Of a DNA stretch of 64,000 bases, positions 37,162 through 46,724 are shown piece by piece. Location of the stretch: assembly GCA_963978895.1 (NCBI GenBank), contig OZ022242.1, positions 18,505,477 through 18,569,476 on the forward strand, given 5' to 3'. The notes beneath the pieces were generated by a model. That model was not told the origin of the DNA. It did no database searches and saw only the letters and a program-made list of their open reading frames with translations. Made by a program: the position numbers and the translations under genes. The stretch comes from Erpobdella octoculata (lineage: Eukaryota > Annelida > Clitellata > Hirudinida > Erpobdellidae). Positions within the stretch are counted from its first letter, which is position 1, and each line of letters starts with the position of its first letter.

Positions 37162-37290
37162 GGGATTATCGCAACTGATCCCAGGACTATTGATCCCGGT
37201 ACAACTGATCCCAGGACTATTGATCCCGGTACAACTGATCCCAAGACAACTGATCGCATGGACAACTGATCCCACGGACAACTGATCCCA
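37162..37290. repeat. Left MULE terminal repeat array
   Basis: The tip GGGATTATCGC is followed by about eight units of AACTGATCCCAGGAC type. The outer units are mostly 14-16 bp; the inner three carry one extra base (ATGGAC, ACGGAC) and are 16 bp. The innermost unit reads AACTGATCCCATAT, the same as the innermost unit of the right arm. Confidence 0.95.
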
Positions 37291-37735
37291 TATCTGCATC
37301 ATTTTATATTTCACTGTTTCTGCAATCAATAATATTTATGTATGTATGTATGTATGTATGTATGTATGTATCTATGTATGTATGTATGAGTATGTATGTA
37401 TGTATGTGGTGTGGGTATGTATGTGTATGTATGTATGTATGTTTGGACGCTGTAGTGACTGTCTTAGTCTTAGTCATGGACTCCTTAATGAACCGATAAG
37501 AATTAATGTTGGAGTGTCTTCATTAATTCATATCTTCGAAAGAAAACAACTTCTGAAATGAGCTAACACCCTTTTATATTTGGATTGGCAAGGTTCCATT
37601 TCTCATTATGAACTTCACGCAGAAAAGAGTGAAATGATGAAAAGTAATACGAACTTGTCACTTTCATTTCGGCTGTGTATCGTGCGCTTATACTAAATAT
37701 TATTTCTCCGTTTACTAACTGTTGTTTTAATTCTC

Positions 37736-39139
37736 ATGGCTTCATTTAGTGACTCTCAGCAAAACGGACGCAAGTTGCACTACGAAGGATTCATATATGT
37801 TAAACATCGGGCCAACGAAGCAAAAACTACTTGGCGATGCGAGCGTTTCAAGACAGATCCACACTGTCATGGTCGACTCATTTGTTCTGAAGACATCCAC
37901 ACTTTAACAAATGAACACAATCATATGCCTTCTCGTGCCGCTTCTCAAGCAGCTATCGTCATTTCTAACATCAAACGGGCTGCATTGATCTCACATGATG
38001 CGCCTCGAACTATCGTCAACGAATGTCTTGCAGGAGTTTCAGATACTGCTATTGTTGCTATGCCAAAGATTGTCTCCCTTGAAAAAAGTGTTAGCAGAAA
38101 GCGAAAACTTTCCAACCAGCCAGCTCAGATTCCACACGACCGAGCTTCAATCGTTATACCAGCGGATCTTCGCACTACGCGTACAGCCAATCCAGAAGAA
38201 TTTGTAATTGCTGACACTGGAGCTGATGATCCTCTTGGTATCATCGTATTGGGAAGCCAAATCGACCTACAAAGGCTTTCTCAGTGCAGGATATGGCTGG
38301 CCGATGGAACATTCGATGCGGCTCCGGAGATGTTCTTTCAACTATGGATTATTCACGGTCTTTTTAATAATAAAGTATTATCTTTTGTCTATTGCTTGCT
38401 TCCGAATAAAACCCAGATCACGTATTCTCGAGCTTTTACTCTTCTTTTGAACTCTGGTGGTATCGACACGCTTCCGACCGATATCATCATCGACTTTGAA
38501 AAAGCAGAGGAAAACACTTTCCGAGAATACGTCCCTGGTGTTGCTATCCATGACTGTTTTTTTCATTTCACTGAGTCCGTCCGACACAAACTCCAAGATC
38601 TTGGCATGCACACGCGATACAGAATGGATGAAGAATACAACAGTGCGATCAAAAAGTTTGTTGCACTTTCATTCTGCTCTCCAGCCGATGTTCAACCTCG
38701 ATACAACACTCTTGCCGACGATCTATTAATTAACTTTGGTGATAATGATGCCCATCAAAATTTTCTTCAGTATTTCGAAAACACTTGGGTTGGTAGACCT
38801 CGCCGAAATCCTCTCTATCATATCAAGACGTGGAATTGCAAGTTAATTACAGAGCGAGATCTTCCGAGGACAAACAACAGCGTCGAAAGTTTTCACCGAG
38901 TTTTTCAAACTGCTCTCGGCTGTCATCATCCCAATGTGTTTACATTACTTGATGCGATTTTGAATGAACAAGTCCGAGTTAATGCTGTTTATCAAAAAAT
39001 ATATGCAGGAGAGGACATTCCACTCTATTCTAGGATACAGTATTTGCAGGCAAATCAACGACTGCTTAGGATTATCGGCAACTATGATAGTCCAGGAGAA
39101 TTAAAAAAAAGCTGGCATAATTGGAAGCAAAGCAGTTAG
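37736..39139 (+). CDS. FLYWCH/MULE transposase, C-terminus displaced by an insertion
   Basis: A DDE transposase of the Mutator superfamily, the enzyme expected to cut and move the surrounding element. Residues about 16-63 form a FLYWCH-type zinc-binding module (YEGFIYVKHR, WRCERF, C44, GRL, HNH). The catalytic core has D190 in LADGTFDAAP, D253 in IIDFEKAEEN with FFHF after it, and E384 in NNSVESFHR, so all three acidic residues are kept. The frame has no internal stop. At residue 451 the native end is interrupted by a 3275 bp insertion; the last 16 or so residues shown (SPGELKKSW...) are read from the inserted element. The true end, DQRTADNYLGACAHYIYR and TGA, lies at 42364-42420 and joins in frame, giving 468 residues, the family's usual length. 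Confidence 0.92.
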   Translation: MASFSDSQQNGRKLHYEGFIYVKHRANEAKTTWRCERFKTDPHCHGRLICSEDIHTLTNEHNHMPSRAASQAAIVISNIKRAALISHDAPRTIVNECLAGVSDTAIVAMPKIVSLEKSVSRKRKLSNQPAQIPHDRASIVIPADLRTTRTANPEEFVIADTGADDPLGIIVLGSQIDLQRLSQCRIWLADGTFDAAPEMFFQLWIIHGLFNNKVLSFVYCLLPNKTQITYSRAFTLLLNSGGIDTLPTDIIIDFEKAEENTFREYVPGVAIHDCFFHFTESVRHKLQDLGMHTRYRMDEEYNSAIKKFVALSFCSPADVQPRYNTLADDLLINFGDNDAHQNFLQYFENTWVGRPRRNPLYHIKTWNCKLITERDLPRTNNSVESFHRVFQTALGCHHPNVFTLLDAILNEQVRVNAVYQKIYAGEDIPLYSRIQYLQANQRLLRIIGNYDSPGELKKSWHNWKQSS

Positions 39140-42100
39140 ATATTTTGTTTTGTAGGTATATGTGTTAGCAACAATTAGTTAAAAATCCACCCTTCCAACT
39201 CATCGTATAAAAAAATTACAGACGATTTTCAAAATCGGCCTTAAAATCGGTAAAATAATTGAATATGCCAGCTCTTTTAATCCAATTAAATGAAAATAAC
39301 TACAGTTTAAGCTTAATGCTTTATTGTTACTTATTGCATGATATACAAACATTAATAATTATCAATAAAAAAAAAAAAATACAAATAAACTGATTTATGG
39401 AGCCGTTTTTTCCTAAAATATACAATATATCAGCTCTTAAAATTCATTTAAATAAAAATAACTCAATCTATAGATGAAAACTACCTAATGCAAAATATAC
39501 ATAAGTTAAAATTTGTCTCGCAACATTATATACGATACAAATAAACTACTGTATTATGCCGTTTTTGACTAAATGTGCAAAAAAAACTAAGATTATTATG
39601 AAAATTGCTTGTTACATACTATTTAATATACACATATTAAAAAGCATACATATAAATCCATAAATAATTTCCAATTTCAACATACAATAAAAAAAAACAA
39701 ACAGAAAAACAACAAAAACACCTAAAAATAACAATTTCTTTATTTCCCGCCCTGTGTCCTTTGTCTGTGTGCCTATATCCCTTTTGTTTGGTTATATAAA
39801 GTTTGTATGGTAGGTCCAGTAGTACAATTTCTTTAAAATAATAAATAAAAATTTCAGTTAGACCACTGTAAACAAAGCCTCACGTTAAATTTGCATCCCG
39901 ATCGGAGACGCTCAGATCATCAATATCAGAAGTAGTCAAAAACTCCATTTTCAATATTGATTCCAAAAGCAAAGCAAACAAAGCTGACTCTACTAAAAAT
40001 TGGCCGCATAGTGCTCTAGCCACTGCCTTCCCTGTCATCATGTGAGTTATGGCTATAGGTCCATAACAGCACTGCAGCGCTTCTGTCAAACCTGAGCCAG
40101 CCATGACATGACCAATGCTGCCCAAATAATTCATCAAGACATGAAACCCACCTAGACAACATACTATGTTCAGTTTGGATGAATGCACAATATCAACAGC
40201 CTTTAACCACAGCGGCTGGTCGAAAGTCACACAAGCCGTTGGAATGTTGAGCTTTTGAGCCTGGTTAACGTGGAAAAAATACAAGACATGTCATTAGGGT
40301 TCAAATCAATAATCGGAAGCATCCTTATGTCTGATGATGATCTGAAATCTCTGTCAGGTTTACAAGCATGTTCCATAAAGCCGGACCAATTTGGCCTTTG
40401 CTGATCTTCATCTAAGCACAAGATACCAATTTTCCAGGCAAGTTCCAAGTTTAAAGAAGGAGGCAACACAGAAGGAAAATTTAAGTGAGAAATGGGCTTG
40501 AAAGACATCACTGATAATGATGACTTGTCGGGGAATGTGTATCCCAATATAGGAATACCTCGGTTTTTCACAACACAACTGGATTTTAGGCGTGACAATC
40601 GAGGTACAGCTGATTCAGCATAGTGTCCTGACCCTAATCGATTACACGGAGTAGACATTGATATGATGCCCATACCGTGAAAGGTACCACTTCCATCTAA
40701 AGTGATAATGTTGTGGTCAAGATTATCACCAGACCATTGCATAAAACATTGAGGAAAAGACTGAGGAGTATCAGGGGAGTCATTCTGAACCACTGATTGT
40801 TTAAAAAGTTTAACTTCATCATATGAAATTGAAAATCCCAACCGTGACAGCAAATCAAGCAGCCATCTAGATCCAAAGGCGTGATCTAAACTAACTCCAA
40901 CGCCAAACAAAATTGGAGAGATAAGAGATCTTTGTCTTGCCCCCTGCACAATAGAATGACATATGGAAACTTGTTTCATTTCATTACAAACAATATTTTC
41001 AATTAAGATTTTCAACAAACTAGGAATCCACTTTTTGGCATTTTCAATATTTGAGAAAGCATCAGTTCCTGGATACGTTTCCTTTGAGGACATTTCCCTT
41101 ATTTGAGCTCTTATCAATTTTGCTGCTGCCACTATGATACGTTCACTCTCATCTTCTATGCTACTCTTTTTTTCAGCATACCATTGGTTAGTTATAATGT
41201 GAGATGCCATGTTACAAAAGCAAATAACATTTTTCTGACCACAATATTTCGGCAAAAAATATGTGCTCAGCGTAGCGTTCTTCCAGCTTTCGTTTTATAT
41301 GTTTTAATGAATACACTTCACCATCTTCCGATAATTCTTGCATTTTAATTTGTATTTCAGCTATCGTATAAATTCCTTGATCTTCTTCTTATAACCAGTC
41401 ACACAGTTTTTCAAAAGTAATTAACATGTCGTTATCTGGATGTCGACCTGGATGGTTTCGGCCAGCGGTATTATCTCCGACATGTGATGATCTACATTTT
41501 AGGAACACAGAAAGACACACTCTGTGGTAACGAGCTTCTTCAGCTGGTAAGTCATTGCATGAATTTAACCTACCAAGAACTTCTACACTCCATGCATCAT
41601 TTTTTGTGGCAAGTTTCAATGATAGTTTCTCTGAATTTCAATGTCATCACAGTACTTGATTCTTCTTTTAAATGTTTTCTACTTTCTCCAAAAACTATTT
41701 TTCCACACAAAAAACAATGTTGCTTCCAATTGAAAGTGTCGACAGACGATCGTAATAATTTACACTTAAAATTCTCTTGATCAACACCAACACTTTCTGC
41801 ATGCTGCTCATTCTTTCGTTGCAATTGATCAAAACTTCTTTTGTTAGTGTAGTCTCTCCGGCAATGATCATGAACATTAGCTACATTTGGTTTATTTAAC
41901 TGTTAAATTTTAACAGATACTCTGTTAACTGTTCATCACCACGTAAAACGCTGAATTGACATTACGTTTCAATACCTTTATAACACCTAGTGTAACCATC
42001 TTGACTCTTGACTGTATCACAGACGTTGTCGGAACGGGATTCAGTTCGACAAATTAAACATACCATTTCATTTAGTTCACCCATTTCGAAAAAGAACAAT

Positions 42101-42362
42101 AAAAACTCCAAAAAATAGATATTTTACAAAATCCTAACTTAGAAATTCGATGCTTGACGGCAATTTACGAAAATACTAACTTATCGCTCACTACGGTAAA
42201 TCTCTTTCAAAAAAGCGTCAAAAAACCAATTTCCGAAACGACGATTTCAACCGATTTTTGCAGGAAGATTCATAAACGTATTACAAACAAAATATCCAAA
42301 AATCAGCTTGCTTCAAATTTTGTCTAGGTACAACAAGGAAAATTTTTAATTCTCCTGGACTA
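39088..42362 (-). mobile_element. Unclassified 3.3-kb DNA transposon inserted in the MULE transposase gene
   Basis: The ends are 20 bp perfect inverted repeats, TAGTCCAGGAGAATTAAAAA (39088-39107) and its complement (42343-42362); weaker similarity continues inward (AGCAA..., GATATTTTGTTT). It is flanked by TGA on both sides (39085-39087 and 42363-42365), so a 3 bp target duplication is likely. Removing the element plus one TGA rejoins the MULE frame. It carries one broken gene on the - strand. A 3 bp duplication is compatible with several superfamilies (Academ, CMC, Zator and others); I cannot assign it. Confidence 0.88.
39880..41877 (-). pseudogene. Decayed gene for a multicopy, transposase-like protein of unknown family
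   Basis: Read on the - strand in three main pieces: about 41877-41389, 41390-40227 and 40284-39880. The first has HCFLCGK and, 60 residues on, ARYHRVCLSVF, a probable C-x2-C / H-x3-C metal site. The middle has KLIRAQIREM, then WSGDNLDHNIITLDGSGTFH and GMGIIS. The last has TACVTFDQPLWLKA, GGFHVLMNYLGSIGHVMAGS and GKAVARALCGQFLVESAL. Similar uncharacterised proteins are abundant in cnidarian and mollusc genomes (from memory, not searched). Lesions: a frameshift at an A run near 41600, an in-frame TAA near 41390, a frameshift near 41215 and another near 40270. The acidic residues in DNLDHN and TFDQP may be catalytic; that is inference. It lies within the inverted repeats of 39088-42362, so it probably encodes that element's transposase. 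Confidence 0.7.
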
Positions 42363-42956
42363 TGACCAACGAACAGCGGATAATTACCTTGGAGCATGTG
42401 CCCACTACATTTATCGCTGATTAACATATTTTTTTATTTTTTCGTTTAATATTAAAAGATAATAATTTTGTTTTTAAATAAATGAAACTTTTTGAAGTTG
42501 TATTTTTTTAAATACCTTCCTCTATGTATTTTTGTTTTGAAATAAAATTTTTTTGAAGTTTCTTTTGTTCATCAATGACTTTGAGTAAAAGTGACAATAA
42601 ATATTAGACACTGCTTAATTGGTTCCATGTTAAAATAGAACATGATAAAGCAGAACAGTGAAGAAACAAAACATTAACTAATCAAAACAGTGATAAAACA
42701 AAACATCGCAACATCGTGCCTATTTTTTTCCAACTTTTTTGTGATCAAATTGTTCCAGGTTAAAATGTCCTGAGATATTTTAACTTTTTGTCATATAATT
42801 GAAATTTTATTTGATAATGTAGTTTAGAATATTATTTTTAGATTTTTTAACGTCTTTTCGTCTGGGTATAACTTGCTCAGCAAAGAAACCGTAGAAATAA
42901 ATAGATATTTTACATGTGCACATTTTTCTATGAGTGGCCTCGAAATCAATTACATA

Positions 42957-43133
42957 TGGGATCAGTTGTCCATGGGATCAGTTGTCTATGGGATCAGTTG
43001 TCCATGGGATCAATTGTCCATGGGATCAGTTGTACTGGGATCAGTTGTACTGGGATCAGTTGTCCTGGGATCAGTTGTCCTGGGATCAGTTATACTGGGA
43101 TCAGTTGTCCTGGGATCAGTAGGCACTAACCCC
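42957..43133. repeat. Right MULE terminal repeat array
   Basis: About eleven units of GGGATCAGTTGTCCT, inverted relative to the left arm. The inner four to five are 16 bp (GGGATCAGTTGTCCAT) and the outer ones 15 bp. ORFs through it (such as repeated WDQLS) are translations of the repeat. Confidence 0.95.
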
Positions 43134-43343
43134 TTTTAACTTTGCCTCTATTTCTTGGTATAGAATTTGGAGGGATAATTGTAACCCAATGCCCAGCAAA
43201 CACAACCACACGAAACCTAGCGGCATGTGCTTAGGCAACCCAGCGGGGTCCCGCCGGGTTTTGTCCGCGGGATCATGTAGTTTAAGATAACTGAAGATGA
43301 AGCGCTCGCTTGAAATTGGAGAATTTGAATGGTGCATCAATAG

Positions 43344-43523
43344 TAGAGTACTACACGGTCCGATTTTTCACGGCCCATCGACAACTCGGCCCGTTTCATA
43401 AGCCAAAATTCCCGGCCCTGTCCGTCTAATTCGGACCCGGCCCATTTTTACAGCTCTAAAATCCCTATATAATTGGCAAAAAATTCACCGGCCCGACTTG
43501 ACGGGCCGTCCAGTACCTACTCT
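43344..43523. mobile_element. Short MITE with AGAGTA...ACT ends, GC-rich
   Basis: The left end AGAGTACTACACGGTCCG is matched, with a 3 bp indel, by the complement of the right end (AGAGTAGGTACTGGACGGCC). The interior is rich in GGCCCG words. The right end runs straight into a 35 bp minisatellite whose unit contains the last bases of the element. Confidence 0.6.
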
Positions 43524-43757
43524 AACCCATAGAGCCATACACGTGCAGTACCTACTCTAATCCATAGAGCCATACACGTGCAGTACCTATTCTAATCCAT
43601 AGAGCCATACACGTGCAGTACCTATTCTAATCCATAGAGCCATACACGTGCAGTACCTACTCTAATCCATAGGGCCATACACGTCCAGTACCTACTCTAA
43701 TCCATAGGGCCATACACGTGCAGTACCTATTCTAATCCATAGAGCCATACACGTTTT
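43510..43757. repeat. 35-bp minisatellite, about 7 copies
   Basis: The unit starts CAGTACCTACTCTAATCCAT and ends AGAGCCATACACGTG, with few changes. The first 13 bases are the end of the adjoining MITE, the rest its flank. Confidence 0.95.
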
Positions 43758-44092
43758 TGTGAGACTGGACCGGTTTATTTTATAGGTAGAAAATTATAGG
43801 TCTGGCTTGTTATTTAGGCACAAAATTTCAGACATCAACCGGTCCGTTTCCTAAACACAAAAGTCGAGGCCTGGCCCGGACCGCGTGAACTCGACTCAGC
43901 CAGTTTTAACGAGCACAAAACCTCAAAGCTCGAAAAATAATTTTTCGAAAAATAATGAAACACGCATCTTAAATTTTTTTATGAAAAACCTAAATACTGG
44001 AATTTTAATGTTTTCACATTTACAGTTATTGAATTTTCGAGCATATAATCTTTTTTTTTACAACGCTTATATTAACTTGCCTTAGTGGCGTA

Positions 44093-45417
44093 GCGAGGAT
44101 ATCTGGCGCCCGGGGAAAAGGTATAAAAAATGCGCCCCCATCTTCCACTGTCATCCCAATTTGACGATCAAAACAGAGGAAACCGCAGGCGTCCGAGCCA
44201 TAATCATAATCGGGGTTCGGTGAGCCCCTCCCCAAGAAAATTTTGAAAATCACTAGTGTGACATGGGATCATCGCAACTGATTTCAGGACAACTTATCCC
44301 AGGACTAACCGACCCAGGACAACTGATCCCAGGATAACTGATCCCGAGACTACTGATCCCTGGAAAACTGATCCCAGCACAACTGATCCCATGGATAACT
44401 GATCCCACGAACAACTGATTCCATGGACAACTGATCCCATAGACAACTGATCCTATATCTGCATCATGTTATGATATTTAACTGTTACTCTGCAAAATCG
44501 GGATGTTTTACATGTTATTTCACTCTATTCAAAATTGTTATTGAAAGCTTTACATCACATAATGTATGGTTCTGCAACAAATAAACTGAAATTCATATTA
44601 ATTAAGAAATGATTCGGCCAACATTTTTAATATAATTTAATTATTGGTTTTGCAATCAAAAAACTGATATTTTATATTAACTAATAATTAAGAAATAGGC
44701 TGCTCACAAAATGAGATAGGGAAAAAAATATAGAAAGGAAGAGAACATTTAGAAAAGTTATAAACCTGTTTGCAGGCTGCCCACTATTGCTCGCATGAAG
44801 CGAGTACGTTGGGACAATGTAGTGATGGTCTTTGTTCATCGAGCTTGTCACTTGCATTTCGCTTTTGTATACCAGGTATTATTTCTCTTTATACTGGCTT
44901 TGAGTAGAAATGAAAATAAATACTAGACACCGATTAATCTTACTGGAGTAGCCAGTATCATTATCACCACCGCCATCATCGTATGCAGCCGGCCACCGTA
45001 AGCATCACCACCACAATTGTCGTCAAATAATGAGCTGCTTATGGGATGAGTTGTCCAGTGGATCAGTTGTCTGTGGGATCAGTTGTCTGTGGGATTAATT
45101 GACCATGGGATCAGTTGTACTGGGATCAGTTGTCCTGGGATCAGTGGTACTGGGATTAGTTGTCCTGGGATCAGTTGTACTGGGATCAGTTGTCCTGGGA
45201 TCAGTTGTACTGGAATCAGTTGTACTGGGATCAGTAGGCATTAACCCCTGTGAAATAATGCAAAATACATTTTGTTAATTTTACTAGTTTTACATGTTCA
45301 AAATTGACTAAACTTTGGTGAAATTGTTGTCTTTCCTTTTGCTTTTTGGCGTTCCCAAAACCTGGTGCCTGGCGCGGGGGGCAGATGCCCCTTCCTGCCC
45401 CCTTCGCTATGCTACTG
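44093..45417. mobile_element. hAT-type MITE copy 2, split by a MULE-type element
   Basis: Two halves (44093-44256 and 45257-45417) match, in reverse orientation, the MITE at 9821-10083: AGTGGCGTAGCGAGGATATC and GGCGCCCGGGGAAAAGG at the left, and the complement of CAGTAGCATAGCGAAG at the right. Flanking octamers ACTTGCCT and ACTTGTGT share six bases, a likely worn 8 bp duplication. The 984 bp between the halves is the non-autonomous MULE relative. Confidence 0.8.
44265..45248. mobile_element. Non-autonomous MULE relative with the same repeat-array ends
   Basis: The tips (GGGATCATCGCAACTGAT and complement GGGGTTAATGCCTACTGAT) and the inverted arrays of about 12 and 13 units match those of the 6 kb MULE. 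Subterminal sequence is shared as well: TATATCTGCATCAT after the left array, GCTTGTCACTT and ATTATTTCTC from the MULE 5' leader, and ACTTTGAGTA...AATACTAGACAC from the MULE 3' part. The transposase gene is absent, so this is an internal-deletion derivative. Flanks TGTGACAT (44257-44264) and TGTGAAAT (45249-45256) form an 8 bp duplication with one mismatch. Confidence 0.9.
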
Positions 45418-45957
45418 ACTTGTGTTGTTTGTTTCATCGGATTTTCTAAAGCCTTCTTAAATCACTTCTAATGGTTGTAAAAAGTTTATTTTATGCATGC
45501 CAATACATTAACCCGTTTTTAGGATAATGGGTTATTTTCAAGTTTTGAACATTTTTATTTTTCAAAATTATAGATCGCTATATCTCCTAGAGCAAAAAGG
45601 ACTTCATTTTCGTGATCGTCGGGCCGAATTCTATAGAAATATAAGGTTATTTTCAATTGTATTGACACATAAATCAATCAATCAATCAATCAACCAAACC
45701 AAACCAAACCAAACATTTTTATTTTTCAAAATTTTAAACCATGAGCAGAACAGTTATCGATGAGAAGTAAAACACGTCGATTTTGTAGTTTAAATTTGTT
45801 GTTAATGCAGTTTAAGCCACTCGGCTTTTATTTCACATACATACAAGCAATTTCAAGCAGAGGCGGCGATTGAGGGAGGCTGGGGGGGGGAGGCGACGGC
45901 CTAACCTAATTATGTAGCCTAAATTTGAAAAAGGCAGGCGCTTGTTACCGATCAAAT
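45418..45957. other. Short AT-rich spacer with simple repeats
   Basis: Contains (AATC)n and (AACC)n runs at about 45672-45712 and a G-rich patch at about 45880. No gene. Confidence 0.6.
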
Positions 45958-46176
45958 TCTAATATAGATATAAAAGGTAATGTGTGTTTGTGTGGGTATT
46001 CGCTTATCACATTTAAACCGCAGGAGCAATCTAAACAATATTTAGCATGGAGGTAGACCTCGTTAATAAAAAACTTAAAAAATTAAAAAAATCTATTATT
46101 GGTTTTAAGTTTCATTGGCAAAAAAACCAAAAAAACCAAGCGTAAAACCCAGGCAACGCCAGGTAACCCTGCCAGT
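45958..46176 (+). mobile_element. Short Helitron-like element
   Basis: Begins TCTAATATAGATATAAAAGG and ends with a hairpin (CCAGGCAACGCCAGG) followed by TAACCCTGCCAGT. A TC start and a 3' hairpin are Helitron features; the end CCAGT departs from CTRRT by one base. It is non-autonomous (219 bp). Confidence 0.55.
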
Positions 46177-46354
46177 AACCTATATAATGGTGGAAAAAAT
46201 TTGCCGCCTCCCTGGAAAATGCTGAATTCACGTCCATGAAAGAAAAATTATTTATCTAAAAGTTCGATAAAAACAAAAGAACGTCATTAAGGCAAAACAA
46301 CGTCTGATAGGTCAGCTAGTTCTAGTATAAATACAAATGTGATAAAAATACGTG

Positions 46355-46724
46355 TTACTAAAATTATATTTATATATTCTTTAAAATTATATTTATATAT
46401 TCTTTAAAATTATATTTATATATTCTTTAAAATTATATTTATATATTCTTTAAAATTATATTTATATATTCTTTAAAATTATATTTATATATTCTTTAAA
46501 ATTATATTTATATATTCTTTAAAATTATATTTATATATTCTTTGAAATTATATTTATATATTCTTTAAAATTATATTTATATATTCTTTAAAATTATATT
46601 TATATATTCTTTAAAATTATATTTATATATTCTTTGAAATTATATTTATATATTCTTTAAAATTATATTTATATATTCTTTAAAATTATATTTATATATT
46701 CTTTAAAATTATATTTATATATTC
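46355..46724. repeat. 23-bp minisatellite, about 16 copies
   Basis: Unit ATTATATTTATATATTCTTT plus AAA, nearly perfect, with TTTGAAA variants in two units. Confidence 0.97.

Larger units (their letters stand above)
37162..43133 (+). mobile_element. Mutator-like (MULE) transposon with minisatellite terminal inverted repeats
   Basis: The 5972 bp element is flanked by a perfect 9 bp duplication, TTTTAACTT (37153-37161 and 43134-43142), the size typical of Mutator elements. The tips are similar inverted sequences (GGGATTATCGCAACTGAT; complement GGGGTTAGTGCCTACTGAT). Each tip leads into a tandem array of AACTGATCCCAGGAC-type units, about 8 at the left (37173-37290) and 11 at the right (42957-43120), in inverted orientation. 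A FLYWCH-MULE transposase gene lies inside on the + strand. A 3275 bp foreign element (39088-42362) is inserted in that gene; without it the MULE is about 2.7 kb. A (TATG)n tract lies at 37339-37440. Confidence 0.93.

Noticed and set aside
42873..43139. Three overlapping ORFs with repeated Trp-Asp-Gln-Leu
   Set aside because: Translations of the MULE terminal repeat array; the three frames mirror each other and depend on unit length.
37123..45256. The repeated GATCCC/GGGATC arrays as a CRISPR or ordinary satellite
   Set aside because: Units are contiguous with no spacers, and they occur in inverted pairs with target duplications, so they are transposon ends.
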